Source: Allodiplogaster sudhausi
Taxonomy: Eukaryota; Nematoda; Chromadorea; Rhabditida; Diplogasteridae
Reading direction: 5' to 3'
NCBI GenBank assembly: GCA_945643635.1
Contig: CALZFC010000080.1
Location: 658,501 to 722,500 of the forward strand
Length of the DNA stretch: 64,000 nucleotides
This document shows, piece by piece, positions 47,733-58,700 of this stretch. A program made the position numbers and the translations under genes. A model generated the notes under the pieces. That model did no database searches. It saw only the letters and a program-made list of their open reading frames with translations, and was not told the origin of the DNA. Each line of letters begins with the position of its first letter. Positions within the stretch are counted from its first letter, which is position 1.

Positions 47733-49714
47733 ACAGCAAAGAAATAATGTGCATCCCTCCGAGTAATTCATCAACGTGGGCAGTCTTCTTGGCACGGTTT
47801 TCATATAACATCACTATTCGGAACAACGGGAACAAAGAAGTCAGAGAATGACGCATGAATACAATAAGAACTAAGAAGGTCAGAAAAGTGCAAAAGTTTC
47901 CGCAGCGAGCAGGATTCGAACCTACGCGGGCAGAGCCCAATTGATTTCTAGTCAATCTCCTTAACCACTCGGACATCGCTGCACACCCTTGCTATTTCAC
48001 AGGGAGAGCTAGTTGAAAGCTTGCGATAGGAACAAAACGTATCATCAAAAGCATGGCAGCACTGTTTAAGAATGCTCTCAAGTTCATGTGACTTTTCCCA
48101 AAATAGTGCTTGTCAAGGAAGTATTCCCAGAGGATAACAAAAGTTATACCTTGATATTCTTTTTCCCATTCTCAATCGTTGTGTCCTGTTGACATAAATT
48201 GCACGTGCATGCCTTTTTTGCTCGTGAATCTCTGGTAAAATGCCTAAAAAAGACGGAGGCACAAGCATAATGCAATTCACATGACGTTTGGTAAAAAAAG
48301 AGCACTAGAACATATTTAGATTCACCGGTCGCTAATGGAGAAGGCACAACTTGAATCCAATCTGCACATCACGTTTTTGGTCGATCAAGAGTAGACTTGC
48401 CCGAAAATGATGCAAGGCTCACGAAGTTCGACTATGATGGACTATAGAACGAGAGAAAGATGGAGAGAGAGAGATAGAGAGAGAGAGAGACAGAGAGAGA
48501 GAAAGAGAAATAAATGGGAAAAGAAGTTTTTTTAAGGAAGAGGTATGAATTTCTTGCGGAATAAATAAAAAAAAGAAAAGGAAAGCACTTGCAAATGTAA
48601 AGTTGGAGAGGGGGAATAAAAGAAGTGAGGAAAGAAAATGGTCTACATAGCACATAATTACGGTTCAGACAGACCTCATAAGTGGAAAATGTGAAAATAA
48701 TTGCAAATATGGGAAACAATTAGGAAAAAATATTCTGTAAATTTTAAATATGCCCCTTAGCTCGAAGCGTAATCCCGCAGTTATTAATGAATATCGAAAA
48801 CATCTGTTCAACGTTCTAGTCGCTTACTTCTTGTCAACAGATTGCTCTCCGTATTTTGTTACTAGAAATGTTGTGCTAAATTGAAGGAAATAAGTATTCA
48901 TGCCAACGATTTGGATAAGTAACTTCTATTTGTAGCTCTGACTGTTGCTAAGAAATAGGTAATGAGATCAAGATAATTAGAAGGACTGAGAAAGAGGAGG
49001 AAGAGAGAAAGAGAGAGAGGTAGTGAGAGAGAGGAAGAGAGAGGGAGAGAGAGGTTGTTTGCGGGAAGGAGAGATAGGGAGAGAGAGAAGGAGAGAGAGA
49101 AAGAGAGAGAAAGTGGTAATGTTAGCACCTGGCTTACACTACTTCTGGAATACAAATGCTAAACTATCGTCGGATGAAAGGCAAAGTCGGATAAAAGGCC
49201 AAGCTCAGTACAAGCTTGCAAAAAATGCTATGCCGTTTCAGGATTGAGCTCATATATACGAAGCTCATATATACGATTTCACAAAAGAAGAGATGTGCAA
49301 GCCGAATAGTTTCATGGCCAAGGAAAAGGGTGGTCCGAGGGTCCCACACAATTGGGTGGGTAAGACCTCCGATGACCTCGAAAAATAGGGTGGGTAAGTG
49401 AAAAATGTAAATTTTCGGGCCTCAAAATTGCGGGGGTAGCCCGGTTCGGACTTTATTTTTTTCCCTGATGTCTAATATTCAAATATTACATTTTAACTAC
49501 CATAACTATATGCATATCCCTTTGCTCACGTCATACTAATGTAGAACAGCAAACTATTTAATACCTGTTGTGGAGTCAAAGGGTCGTCCGCCTCATCCTC
49601 TCTTAGTGGGCATTCCTGTTCCTCCCAGACTGTGTACATCGGTTCAACGCCCTATAACAGTAAAATCAGAAGGGTATCAAAAATAAAAGGAGTAAGAAAT
49701 GGAGATAGAAAGAA

Positions 49715-49747
<33 letters not shown>

Positions 49748-50700
49748 ATGAAGAGCATAGTGAGAGAGACAGAGAGAAAGAATGAGCGACATGTGGAAAC
49801 CTTGGGATCAAATTCTCTCTGTAGTTTCCATATATCAAAATAGCGTAAAAAAGTTAATCCTAAGCAAATCACAGCATAAGTTGGTAATTTCCACTTTTTT
49901 CTTTCTTTTGAATAACCTCCACATCGACATCCTCTAGAAGACTCGCTCGGGCGATTGCTTCTCGGAGATGAGCCACCTTAATCGAGTTTTGTATACGGTA
50001 TAAGATGCTTGAATTCTCAGTTGAACTATGTATAGCATAGCATAAAAAATGAATAAAAAGTAAAGAAAATTATGAGCAATTAAGGAGGAATATGGAGTGA
50101 TTGGTAGAGAGCAGAGAGACAGGGAGAAAGAGAGGGTTAGAGAAAGGGTATGAAGTGATTGATAGAGAGCAGAGAGACAGGGAGAAAGAGAGGGTTAGAG
50201 AAAGGGAGAGTTGGATAAAAAAATGAGACCAGAAAGATCACAAATTGAGCATCTGATGCCGTTCTTTAAAGAGTCAAACGAGCAAATTGTTAAGTACTCC
50301 ACGAGATTTCCAAAGATGCGTTTAATTTGTGAGTAAGCAGAAATACTCTCCAGACTAGACGCTTCTTAAGACTGGAGTCTTATCATTAGTCTCATGTCTG
50401 TGTCTCGTGAGTGGCTGATCTAATTGCAACTCTCAATCTGCGTCAGCCATTCCCTCTTTCTTGCTGGCCTTTCTGTGCCATATCACAAAATGTTAATGTA
50501 ATCGAGCGCGGTCAATTTTAGGAAAGCAGAGATATTGAATGGCAGGGGCTTATCATCTGAATATTGCACTTGTGGATACATACGGCTTTGGTTTTAGGAA
50601 TCGGCACACTGGGGAACCGATAGTTAATTCGACATCGGACTGCGTAACAGGGAAGTGAAAGCACACACATATACGTACGTGAAAGCATATGGTCACTTCC

Positions 50701-50752
<52 letters not shown>

Positions 50753-51610
50753 TCTCTGCTGAACGTTTGGTCTCGCATTTATGAATAAAGAGGTTTGCCA
50801 ATGTATAATTTCAAATTCGCCTAGCTGTCATTATTGGGGGAAGAACTGGCCATGAGATGGTGAGGAGATGAGGAGAGAGAGAAATGGGGGGGGGGGGGGA
50901 AGGGGATTCGACAGGCCAAGAAAGACATTGTTAACAATTAAAGTTAAAATCAAATTAAAAGGATGAAACGGAAATAATGAAAAGACTGACGGCTTGCTCG
51001 TCGCTGAATCGCACGAGGGAGAGCTCTTCGAGTCTGGCGAGGAGTTCGTGAGAGAAACGGACCGTGGACATACGGGCAAGCGCTTCCGACGAACGAATCT
51101 GACACTCTTTTCATCATCTTTGATGTATATTCACTCTCCTCTATTTTTTTTATCTCTCTACTTCCATCTCTTTCTCTCTCTCTCTCTCCTTTCTCTCTCT
51201 CTACTTCCATCTCTCTCTCTCTCTCTCTCTCCATTCTCTCTCTACTTCCATCTCCCTCTCTCTCTCCCTCCTTTCTCTCTCTACTTCCATCTCCCTCTCT
51301 CTCTCCATTCTTCTCCAACCTTTGAAGGCACTGGTGAGGGTGGTACGAGCAAGCGTTCTCCTGGTAGCGGCTTCTTCGGTTCGGCTTGCGTTGAATTATC
51401 TGTAATGCATAAATTGAATGTATACTAGTGTCCGGAAAAATTTTTACCCGACAAACAAGTGCTTCCAGAACTAGATTAATCGTTAGTCTGAGCTATTATG
51501 AATATACCACTCCGATGAGATGATCTTGATGTCGATGCCTCCTTCCAGTGATTCCGTGACAAGAGAAGGCCGCAGCGTTTAGCCACGCAAACCACCACCG
51601 ATGATCGCAT
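46345..51610 (-). CDS. GATC: Mitochondrial Glu-tRNA(Gln) amidotransferase subunit C
   Basis: Six exons in phase: 51508-51610, 51320-51399, 50991-51098, 49917-49976, 49565-49651, 46345-46554, about 215 residues. The N-terminus MRSSVVVCVAKRCGLLLSRN is Arg/Ser-rich and lacks early acidic residues, as expected for mitochondrial import. The GatC core is VRFSHELLARLEELSLVRFS, then DEQAVAHLREAIARASLLEDVDVEGVEPMY (read in pieces), then PLREDE and GYVVAPQGNVPL near the end. GatC stabilises the GatA/GatB complex that converts Glu-tRNA(Gln) to Gln-tRNA(Gln) in mitochondria. Intron 3 ends in AAG. Intron 5 is 3.0 kb and holds microsatellites, a duplicated 80-mer and a tRNA-Ser gene. The tail beyond GNVPL is longer than in human GatC and ends in a short GA-encoded stretch, so the exact stop is the weakest part. 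Confidence 0.88.
46737..46896. repeat. 80-bp direct tandem duplication
   Basis: The phrase caaaggctatgtgtcatgtc at 46737 returns at 46817 with a few changes, in the last GATC intron. Confidence 0.8.
47034..47207. mobile_element. Possible short MITE
   Basis: The ends gaaccagtgttgaaatag and ctatttcagcactgttc are imperfect inverted repeats around a ~135 bp GC-variable centre with further small palindromes. There is no target duplication I can defend. Confidence 0.35.
47395..47735. repeat. GA microsatellite cluster in GATC intron
   Basis: Two long purine tracts (47395-47510 and 47660-47735) separated by mixed sequence. They generate RERE frames on one strand and SLSL frames on the other. Confidence 0.85.
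47901..47982 (-). tRNA. tRNA-Ser(AGA)
   Basis: The 82-nt cloverleaf reads 5'-GCAGCGA…TCGCTGC-G. It has a perfect 7-bp acceptor stem and discriminator G. The D arm is TCCGAGTGGTTAAGGA. The anticodon arm ATTGA-CTAGAAA-TCAAT has anticodon AGA. The long variable hairpin is GGGCTCTGCCC, and the T arm contains TTCGAAT. It has the A box and B box of a polymerase III gene and no intron. It sits inside the last intron of GATC on the same strand. Confidence 0.96.
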
Positions 51611-51920
51611 CGATAAAGGATTTCAAATACCGTAATCCCTCAACTGAAACTCTAGGGAGTGAATAACCCAAAAATCCACCTATACCTAACTGTCGCACTT
51701 TGTTTAAAAAAATCGCATGGAAAAAACACACAATACAAACTCTTATAAGAACTGGTTAAGTAAACGACCGCCATGACAAATGACATATATTTGTCATCGA
51801 AATCGAAATCGAATTGATTATTTCTTTATCACAATTGTTAACATTAAAATCAGAACAGAACAACCGAAGATGTGTGTAAACCCGTAAAACAAAACAACAA
51901 AAACAAGATATTCAAAAATT

Positions 51921-54084
51921 TTAGCTTTCACTTTCCTTAATCTCTACACTTTCACCCTGTTTCTCTTCTCTCTGTCCGTCTGCTCCCTCCTCGATTCTTC
52001 TTCTTTTTCTCGCCTCCCTCGTCTCGTCTACTTTCTCCATTGTCACGAAGAACCAGAACAGAAGATTGTCGAACTCGCCAGAGTATGGCTTCTTCAGCCC
52101 GAACTCCTAAATCACACAAATTGTCGTGGAAACATTTTAATAGGTTGATATAACTTACAAATGATATCTAAATCCAGCCAATACCACACTCTTTCTCTCT
52201 CTCCCTCTCTCTCTCTTACTTTCTCTCTCTCCCTGTCTCTCTCTTACTTTCTCTCTCTCCCTGTCTCTCGCAAACCTGATACTCTCTCATGGCGTAGTAG
52301 ATGGCTTCGATGGTAGCGAGATGGCTCTCGTCGTGGTTGTGCTGTGGCCGCCAGAAAGCAGTCGCGTAGCTTCGAAGGGAAACGCAGGGCAGTTCTAGAA
52401 AGTAAACAATAATACCACTGTCTTTGAAGCAAATAATGATTATATTTTCTTTGCAAAATATAACAACTGAAGAAGAAGATGGAGAAAGAGAACGTAGTCA
52501 AGCAGTGTGTTTCTTTGAGTGTCTCAGTTTTTGTGATAGAGGCAGAGAGAACGAGAAATAATGAGAGCATAAGGGTGAAAGCTTATGAAAATAAATGGAA
52601 GAGAGTGAAAAGAAACACAGTAATGAATTAAGTTGTGAATTAAACGGGACAGAAAATAAATTATACGCTTACTTACTTTTAATCTCTGGAAGACGTTGCA
52701 TGACTCCGACCTGAAATAAATTCCTTGGATCCGGTGTCACTATCATAATTTGCGGTCTTTTTGCATTAAACATTGATTTTAAATCAGAAATGGAACGCAC
52801 TACTTGCAAAATATCTCATAAATTTCATTTAACAGGAAGAAAAGCTAACTTGAAACCATGTGCAGTCAATAACGACGAATCGGGAGATTCGGCCACGAGA
52901 AGCAGTGAACTCTTCTATGGAGACAGCGGACGGAGAGGGGAAGACCAGGACCTGAAGGGAGGAGAGAGCAGATCAGAGACCCTTCCTCTCTCTCTATCTA
53001 TCTCTCTCTCTCTCTCTGTCTCTCTCTCTACTTCAATTGTTCTCTAACCGTCCATCCATCTGCTCCACTTCCATCTCCGTAGTCTTCCATGTCGTCCGGA
53101 GCATCGAAGATCCGCGTCTCGCTGGGGGCAACAATCTAAATCAGAATGAAAATACTCTGTTCGAAAAGTAAAGCAAATGCAAATAAACGAATAGTTATAT
53201 CTGTGTCAAAATGAACTTTAGCGTGAATGGCCGTGCTCTTTCCATTCTTCTCCTTCTTGTGCTTGATTACGTCCAGTGCACAAGGCAGCTGAAAGGTACA
53301 ACTAAGTATCAGCTTTCAAGTTCAGGAGAGAATTCGAACGACATGGTGGAACGAATAGTTTATTATGATCAACAATTATTCTTTCCACCAAAATTAATTT
53401 TTCGATATAAATCTTCAGAAGTATCATCGATAATGATGAATCGGCAGTTAAACATGTCGCTCTCCTCAATTCTTTCCCTCTTGTTCTCCCGGCTCTCTTC
53501 CTCTTCCAATCTCAATCTCTCTCTCTCGCTCTTCCAATCTCTCTTTCTCTCTCCTCTCCCCTAATTACCTCAACTTTCGGTGAGTGTACACCCTCCATGA
53601 GAACTCGGCAGTCGTAGCAGAAGAACATGCGCATTCTGCTGCAGGAAGAACAGGCCTGAAAAGAAAAGAAAGTTGAATGCAAAAGTATTCGCCCATTCTA
53701 CTAATAACCATAATAAAAACAGCATCGGTTCCAATAATATGAAGCATAATCTTCACTTTTCCATGATCACTCTTTATTGAATAAGGTGAGGCAATGTCGT
53801 TATGCTATAGTAACAGTGCAAATCTGACGAGTTTAGGAAGCATTTCTTGCATCGGCACATTGTTTTCCATTCGTCAACTCCATTTAATAATATTCACGCC
53901 GTAATAAATGGCGAGAATTAATAAAACATGAGAGAAACCAAGATCTTCATAGTGGAATTGGAATATCCCAATTCGGCTTCCGCCATCGAGTAATGGTAAC
54001 CTGCTTCTCGAGGGAAGCCGACTTCTGCACAATGTCATTCGACGGAGAGAGGCCGGCAAGCGATTCTCTGCTCACTCGAGACAT
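51921..54084 (-). CDS. DTWD1: DTW-domain tRNA modification protein
   Basis: Eight exons in phase: 54001-54084, 53569-53655, 53217-53288, 53049-53135, 52850-52951, 52677-52710, 52276-52394, 51921-52106, giving 256 residues. Features in order: Cys cluster CSSCSRMRMFFCYDC, LPCALDVIKHKKEKNGKSTA, VLVFPSPSAVSIEEF, the DTW-type motif VVIDCTWFQ (DCTW in place of D-[ST]-TW), TAFWRPQ, LATIEAIYY, and FDNLLFWFF near the C-terminus. The tail is Lys/Arg/Glu-rich. DTWD1 makes acp3U at position 20 of some tRNAs using S-adenosylmethionine. The ATG at 54084 opens exon 1 (MSRVSRESLAG). GATC begins 310 bases downstream on the same strand, so a nematode-style operon is possible. Confidence 0.9.
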
Positions 54085-54289
54085 CGCGTCGCCTTGCAAC
54101 GAAGAATCTGCACCTTTTCGCATTCTTGACTACAGTAACAGAACACCTACCAAACGGGATACTGTATGTATCAAACCGCCGGTATCCACACCCTAATCGC
54201 CGCCTTCCTGTCTCGCCATCATAATATATTCCATTCATCGTGTAAGCCACAACCCATTTCACGGTCAGAAAATTCGGATAAAATAGATT

Positions 54290-54295
54290 TTTATT
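54290..54295 (-). terminator. Poly(A) signal AATAAA
   Basis: AATAAA on the minus strand, 58 bases after the TAG at 54353; it supports a gene end there, upstream of DTWD1. Confidence 0.5.
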
Positions 54296-54352
54296 CAATA
54301 AATTCAATATAGCATTTTAAAGCAAAAGAACGGAACAAATAAACGAGAAGGC

Positions 54353-54454
54353 CTATTTGGACGGCGTAAAAAATTTTAAAGCGTCATGTCTTCTCGGCTT
54401 GGAATGAATGACTGATCTGCCATCATGAGACTGCGCGGACACTTTCAAGCACAG
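54353..54454 (-). CDS. Terminal exon of an unrecognised gene
   Basis: After a pyrimidine-rich acceptor (tcttcttctag) the frame LCLKVSAQSHDGRSVIHSKP, then RRHDALKFFTPSK, ends in TAG and is followed by AATAAA. The acceptor, stop and poly(A) signal together suggest a real last exon. Its upstream exons were not identified; 54455-55239 contains only uncertain frames. It could be the 3' end of the gene starting at 55509, but I found no donor linking them. Confidence 0.35.
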   Translation of the reverse strand: MCLKVSAQSHDGRSVIHSKPRRHDALKFFTPSK

Positions 54455-55239
54455 CTAGAAGAAGAGCACGCGCGGAGAGGGAGCAGCAGGGTCTGGGACG
54501 GGAATTCAAATATAAACATACTAACAATACTCTTGCAAACAATCACGATGGAAATGGAAGGGATCAAGGGGTGGGAGGGGGGCATGGTGAATGGAGACTC
54601 CTTCTCAAGGAATGCGAGTGGCCCGGATTCATTCCATCTGGCATAAGTCTATGCTAGAATGGGAGGGATGGGGGCTTCTCTCATTGACAGGAGAAGAGAT
54701 GAGGGAGGAATGAAGTGGGAGAGGGGGGAAGAGGAAGGAGGAATGCATTGCCTTCGGGGAGGTGTAAAGGCATCCTACTGCACACCTGGACAAACAAAAT
54801 GCATCGAAATAACTCTGAGGATTCACGGCGACCAAGAGAAAGCAAGGCTGAGATATTACTGAAACGGCTCGAAAGGAGAAGAGCGGAGGAGCAGTTGAAA
54901 TGCGGCCAAAATATGTGCATCGCAGAGGGAAGGCCTCCATCACAGACAACTTCAATCGAAAGAGTTCAGTCCTTCCATTCATAACAACGAAAAGAAGCGA
55001 AAGATACGGAACAGGTACAACTCTCACGAAACATCACAATTCCACTTGCACGGATTGAAAGCGCTCCTTGTTTTACAACTCGAGAAGTAAACAATCATAA
55101 GGGAGAAAAAGAGCGAGAGAACTTTAAACAATTCGGTCAGACACGTATGAAATGAGGGTAAAGAGACAAAGGCAAATACTTGAGAGGCCTACCGTAATCA
55201 ATAAAAGGTACCGTAACTCTGAGGGGAGAGGGTACCCAT

Positions 55240-55509
55240 TCACTGGGTGCTGTTCTTATCTCTCCGGCGGAAGAGGGTGGAAATGAGACGGTGGAAGCGT
55301 CCAGGGCGTGGCAGCGTTGGCTGCTGCCCTGGCGAGGGGGTCTCAATGTCAAGGATGACGTCACTTCCTGCAGGGGCTGCAGGGATACCACTGCTGGTGT
55401 TACTCGACGAGAGGGAAGCGGATTGTGGACGGGTGGGAGGAGCCTTCTCGGAAGTTTCAGCCGTGGGAAGAGTGGCCGATCCAGTTGCTGCCTCTTTCTT
55501 CATCGCCAT
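55240..55509 (-). CDS. 89-residue Ser/Pro-rich protein downstream of RNF19
   Basis: An open frame starts MAMKKEAATGSATLP and ends RRRDKNSTQ. It is rich in Ser, Pro, Thr and Ala, apart from a basic C-terminal helix (RFHRLISTLFRRR). A catcttcag acceptor lies 42 bases upstream of the ATG, and the RNF19 stop is 190 bases further up, a spacing that would suit an SL2-type downstream operon gene. The frame also extends upstream past this ATG (to 55569), so it could instead be an alternative last exon. Function unknown. Confidence 0.4.
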   Translation of the reverse strand: MAMKKEAATGSATLPTAETSEKAPPTRPQSASLSSSNTSSGIPAAPAGSDVILDIETPSPGQQPTLPRPGRFHRLISTLFRRRDKNSTQ

Positions 55510-55739
55510 GCCTGCGCTGTCCGAACGGCGGAAGCGAGCAGTCAGAAGTCTGAAGATGAAACGGTTCAAATATCAGTCATCAGCTAGAAAATACACTGTA
55601 AAATGGGGAAAAAAGAATTCTCTAGAATGTTATTCAATTGAATCGCTTGAATATTCTAAAACAGTAGAGTAAAAATGCCTCCTCTGGGAGTATACCAGAT
55701 AGCGATGTCAATATTTCAAATATTCCAAAATTGAACATA

Positions 55740-58700
55740 TTACTCGGCTGGAGGCGCCGGACGGAAGACGTCATCTTCATCGCCTTCCTCACTCGAGTCG
55801 TCGTCCGCTGCTATCATCTGTTTCATCGTGTCGAAAATGGCGCGAATCTTGAAGGGATCCGGATGTAAGGCAAGACCTGTAATCAATTATAGTTAATTGT
55901 ATTTAAATAAAAAAATTGCGATGAAATGAAGAGAAAAAATTATTGGAGTAGATCTCTGGGATAAGTAGCAGCAAAACAGTACGAACCGGAAAGAGTACGT
56001 CTATTTAGTTACTTACTCTGGCATATAATTCGATGGGAAAAAGAGTTGTTGACCTGTGAGATGATGAAGACTTCCTCCATTGCCGGATGAGGAGGCTCCT
56101 CCTACAGCTCCAGATGAAGCAGCAGCAGCAAGGGGCATCGATGTACATGGGTAGTCATCGGGAGAGAGCACGTACGCAGCCGTGTAGTCACCACCACCAG
56201 GCACTGAAGAGGAAAGGAATAGAGAATGAGACAGGAGAGGGAAAGGGCCAGGGAAATAGAGAAACGGGAAAAGAAAGAGAGTAAAGCAGATAAGAAGGAG
56301 CACTAAAAAGAGCAACGTACTAGAATTGACAACACCGAGAATCTCCTCTCTGAGAGCGCTGCTTGAAGAGCAAGGGCTGTACTTCCAACACTGCGACCAA
56401 CTGGGCGGGTGCAGCTAAATTAGTCGACAGTTTCAGAACTCTACTTTTTTGTAAATCCAGTACAAATAACTAGTAAAATGCTTTATCGTAAAACATGTTC
56501 AGAATAATCAACATTTTTCTTGATATCTGATATCTCACAATTTTGGAATATACTATAAGAAGAAGGTCCAACCCCGGAGCCTCTTTGTGTCCAGTGCTGC
56601 TGCATGGTGCCTGGCAGGGGCAGTTGGCATCCACACAGTTGGTGCTCTCTCCTCCTCCTGTTGCGCCCTCAGGACCCAGATTGGATGACGTCACATGGGC
56701 TACTGTAGTAACTGTCGCCGCGTTGTTCGCTCCGAGACTTCCACTGAGGGACTTGCTGTCCAAGACCGAGCCGGCAAGCGCCTGAAATCACTTCAAATAG
56801 ATTTCTCGAAAAAAAAAATGTTTAAGAAAGACTTTCCGGAACGAAATATCCACAAAGCAAGAACTCCGAAAATATATACCTTAGTACTCGCAACATCTTC
56901 CGAGTACGACAGCGCCTCTGCAGCGGCTGAGCTCAGAGTGTGGACAGACTGTAAACAATAGATGCTAAAGTATGAAATCATGGGGGGAAAACACAAGCTC
57001 ATGATGAATAATTCAAGTGTAAAATAAATATAGAAAGTAAAAACCTTATCATCAAAGTGACAATGGTAGTGTGACCCCGCCATGGCCTTTGTGCTTGCCT
57101 CTTCAAAGTTGGAGAGGACGCCACCTAAATGTGACGTAATTTGAAAGGAATATTGTAAGCTGCCAATTGGCATATACCACTCTCACAAAGTTAGGAGGTT
57201 AGTGCATACCACTCTCACAGCTCGGCCTGCGTCTTCTGCGTCGTCCTCCGTCATCGTTTGAGTCTTCTCCCAACGAAGTTACAGCGCCACTTAAATTAGG
57301 GGTTAAGATAAAATATTTAAATGAAAATATACATGTTCTAGCTTTCTGTAAGCATATTAAAGCCAGCAATTTTGGCGGGGAAAATATATTAGTATTTACT
57401 CACGATGCCTTGACTCCTCCCCTGGTGAAGAGGCTGCTCATGCCGGAGATGCCCGAGTGGATGGAAGTGACGGCAGCCAAACTTGCGCCATCTCCTCCCC
57501 CTCCTCTCGCTCCTTCCACTCCGCTTCCTCGCTCTGCTCTCTCTTCGAACAGCGAAGACCCGGACGAGAGAAGCTTCGCCTTCTCGTGTCCATCTAAGAA
57601 GCGATATTTACACGCCACTTCACACCGAGATAGAAGCATAAACTTTTGCATTATGTGCTTTTAAAACTTATTAAAAACAGTAATGCAGTAAAACCAACGA
57701 ACCAGTTCTTCCAGCAGGATTTGTTGCCACTCCGCCAGTCCAGATCATATCATCACTGTCTCCAAAGTGCTGACCTCGGCCGTTTCGATCTGTTAGAATG
57801 ATCAATTTGCAGATACATTCATCTTTTCAAACTTCTAAAGTATGGCAGAGACCCGAAAAATACGTTACTATGGAAAGGGCCAATAATAACCTCGATCCCT
57901 TCCTTCCATGATGCTGCAGCCGCCGTTGCGGCAGAGCGACAGGGGCACGACTCCGTAGACGTATGCCAGCATGATTGGCACTCCAACTCCTGTAGAATAA
58001 ACGAATATAGAATATTCTATCAGCTAAACGAATATTTTAGAATATTCTACTAAATGCTCCCGTAGAATAAACCAATATATAATTTACTAATAACCAAATA
58101 AATGTTTTAGAATATTCCATTGAACGCTCCTGCAGAATAAACCAATTTATAGTTTACTAATAGCTAAACTACTAAAACGGCCGACTCTCTCAAAAAGAAA
58201 ATAAATTTGGGAATAAGATAGGTGACTGACCAACTGCCATAACGGCGAGGACCGGACTGACGACAAGTGAGCCAGCCACGCAGACTGCAGTCACAATGCG
58301 ACGCTTGGCACGAGTGTGGTGGATGAAGCGGTGGTGCACTTTCCTGAAAGAAAGCATGAAAGGATATATGCATTCGAATAGAAGGCAGACCAGTTGTATC
58401 AAATGATTTACTCACCTTCCAACAAGAACAGGCACTCCGAAAATGATGCCAGGAACGCTTAGACCTGAAATATTTGGTTCACTATCCATTAGATATAATG
58501 TGGCACAAATGAAACTTGAAAAAATACAAAATATTGATCCATGAAGCACAATTCTTTCTTACTTCGTTATCTCTCCCTGACAATTAAGCAGATCCATGTG
58601 CATTGTAACACGAATCATTACTATCTGCTTTCTCTACCTGGAACACTTTCCCTGTTTTGCATTCTCCTCACCTTTCCTACTTATTTTTCTCCTACACGTT

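Noticed and set aside
47287..47976. 229-codon minus frame starting MSEWLRRLTRNQLGSARVG
   Set aside because: Its start is the tRNA-Ser gene read as protein and the rest is translated GA/CT microsatellite.
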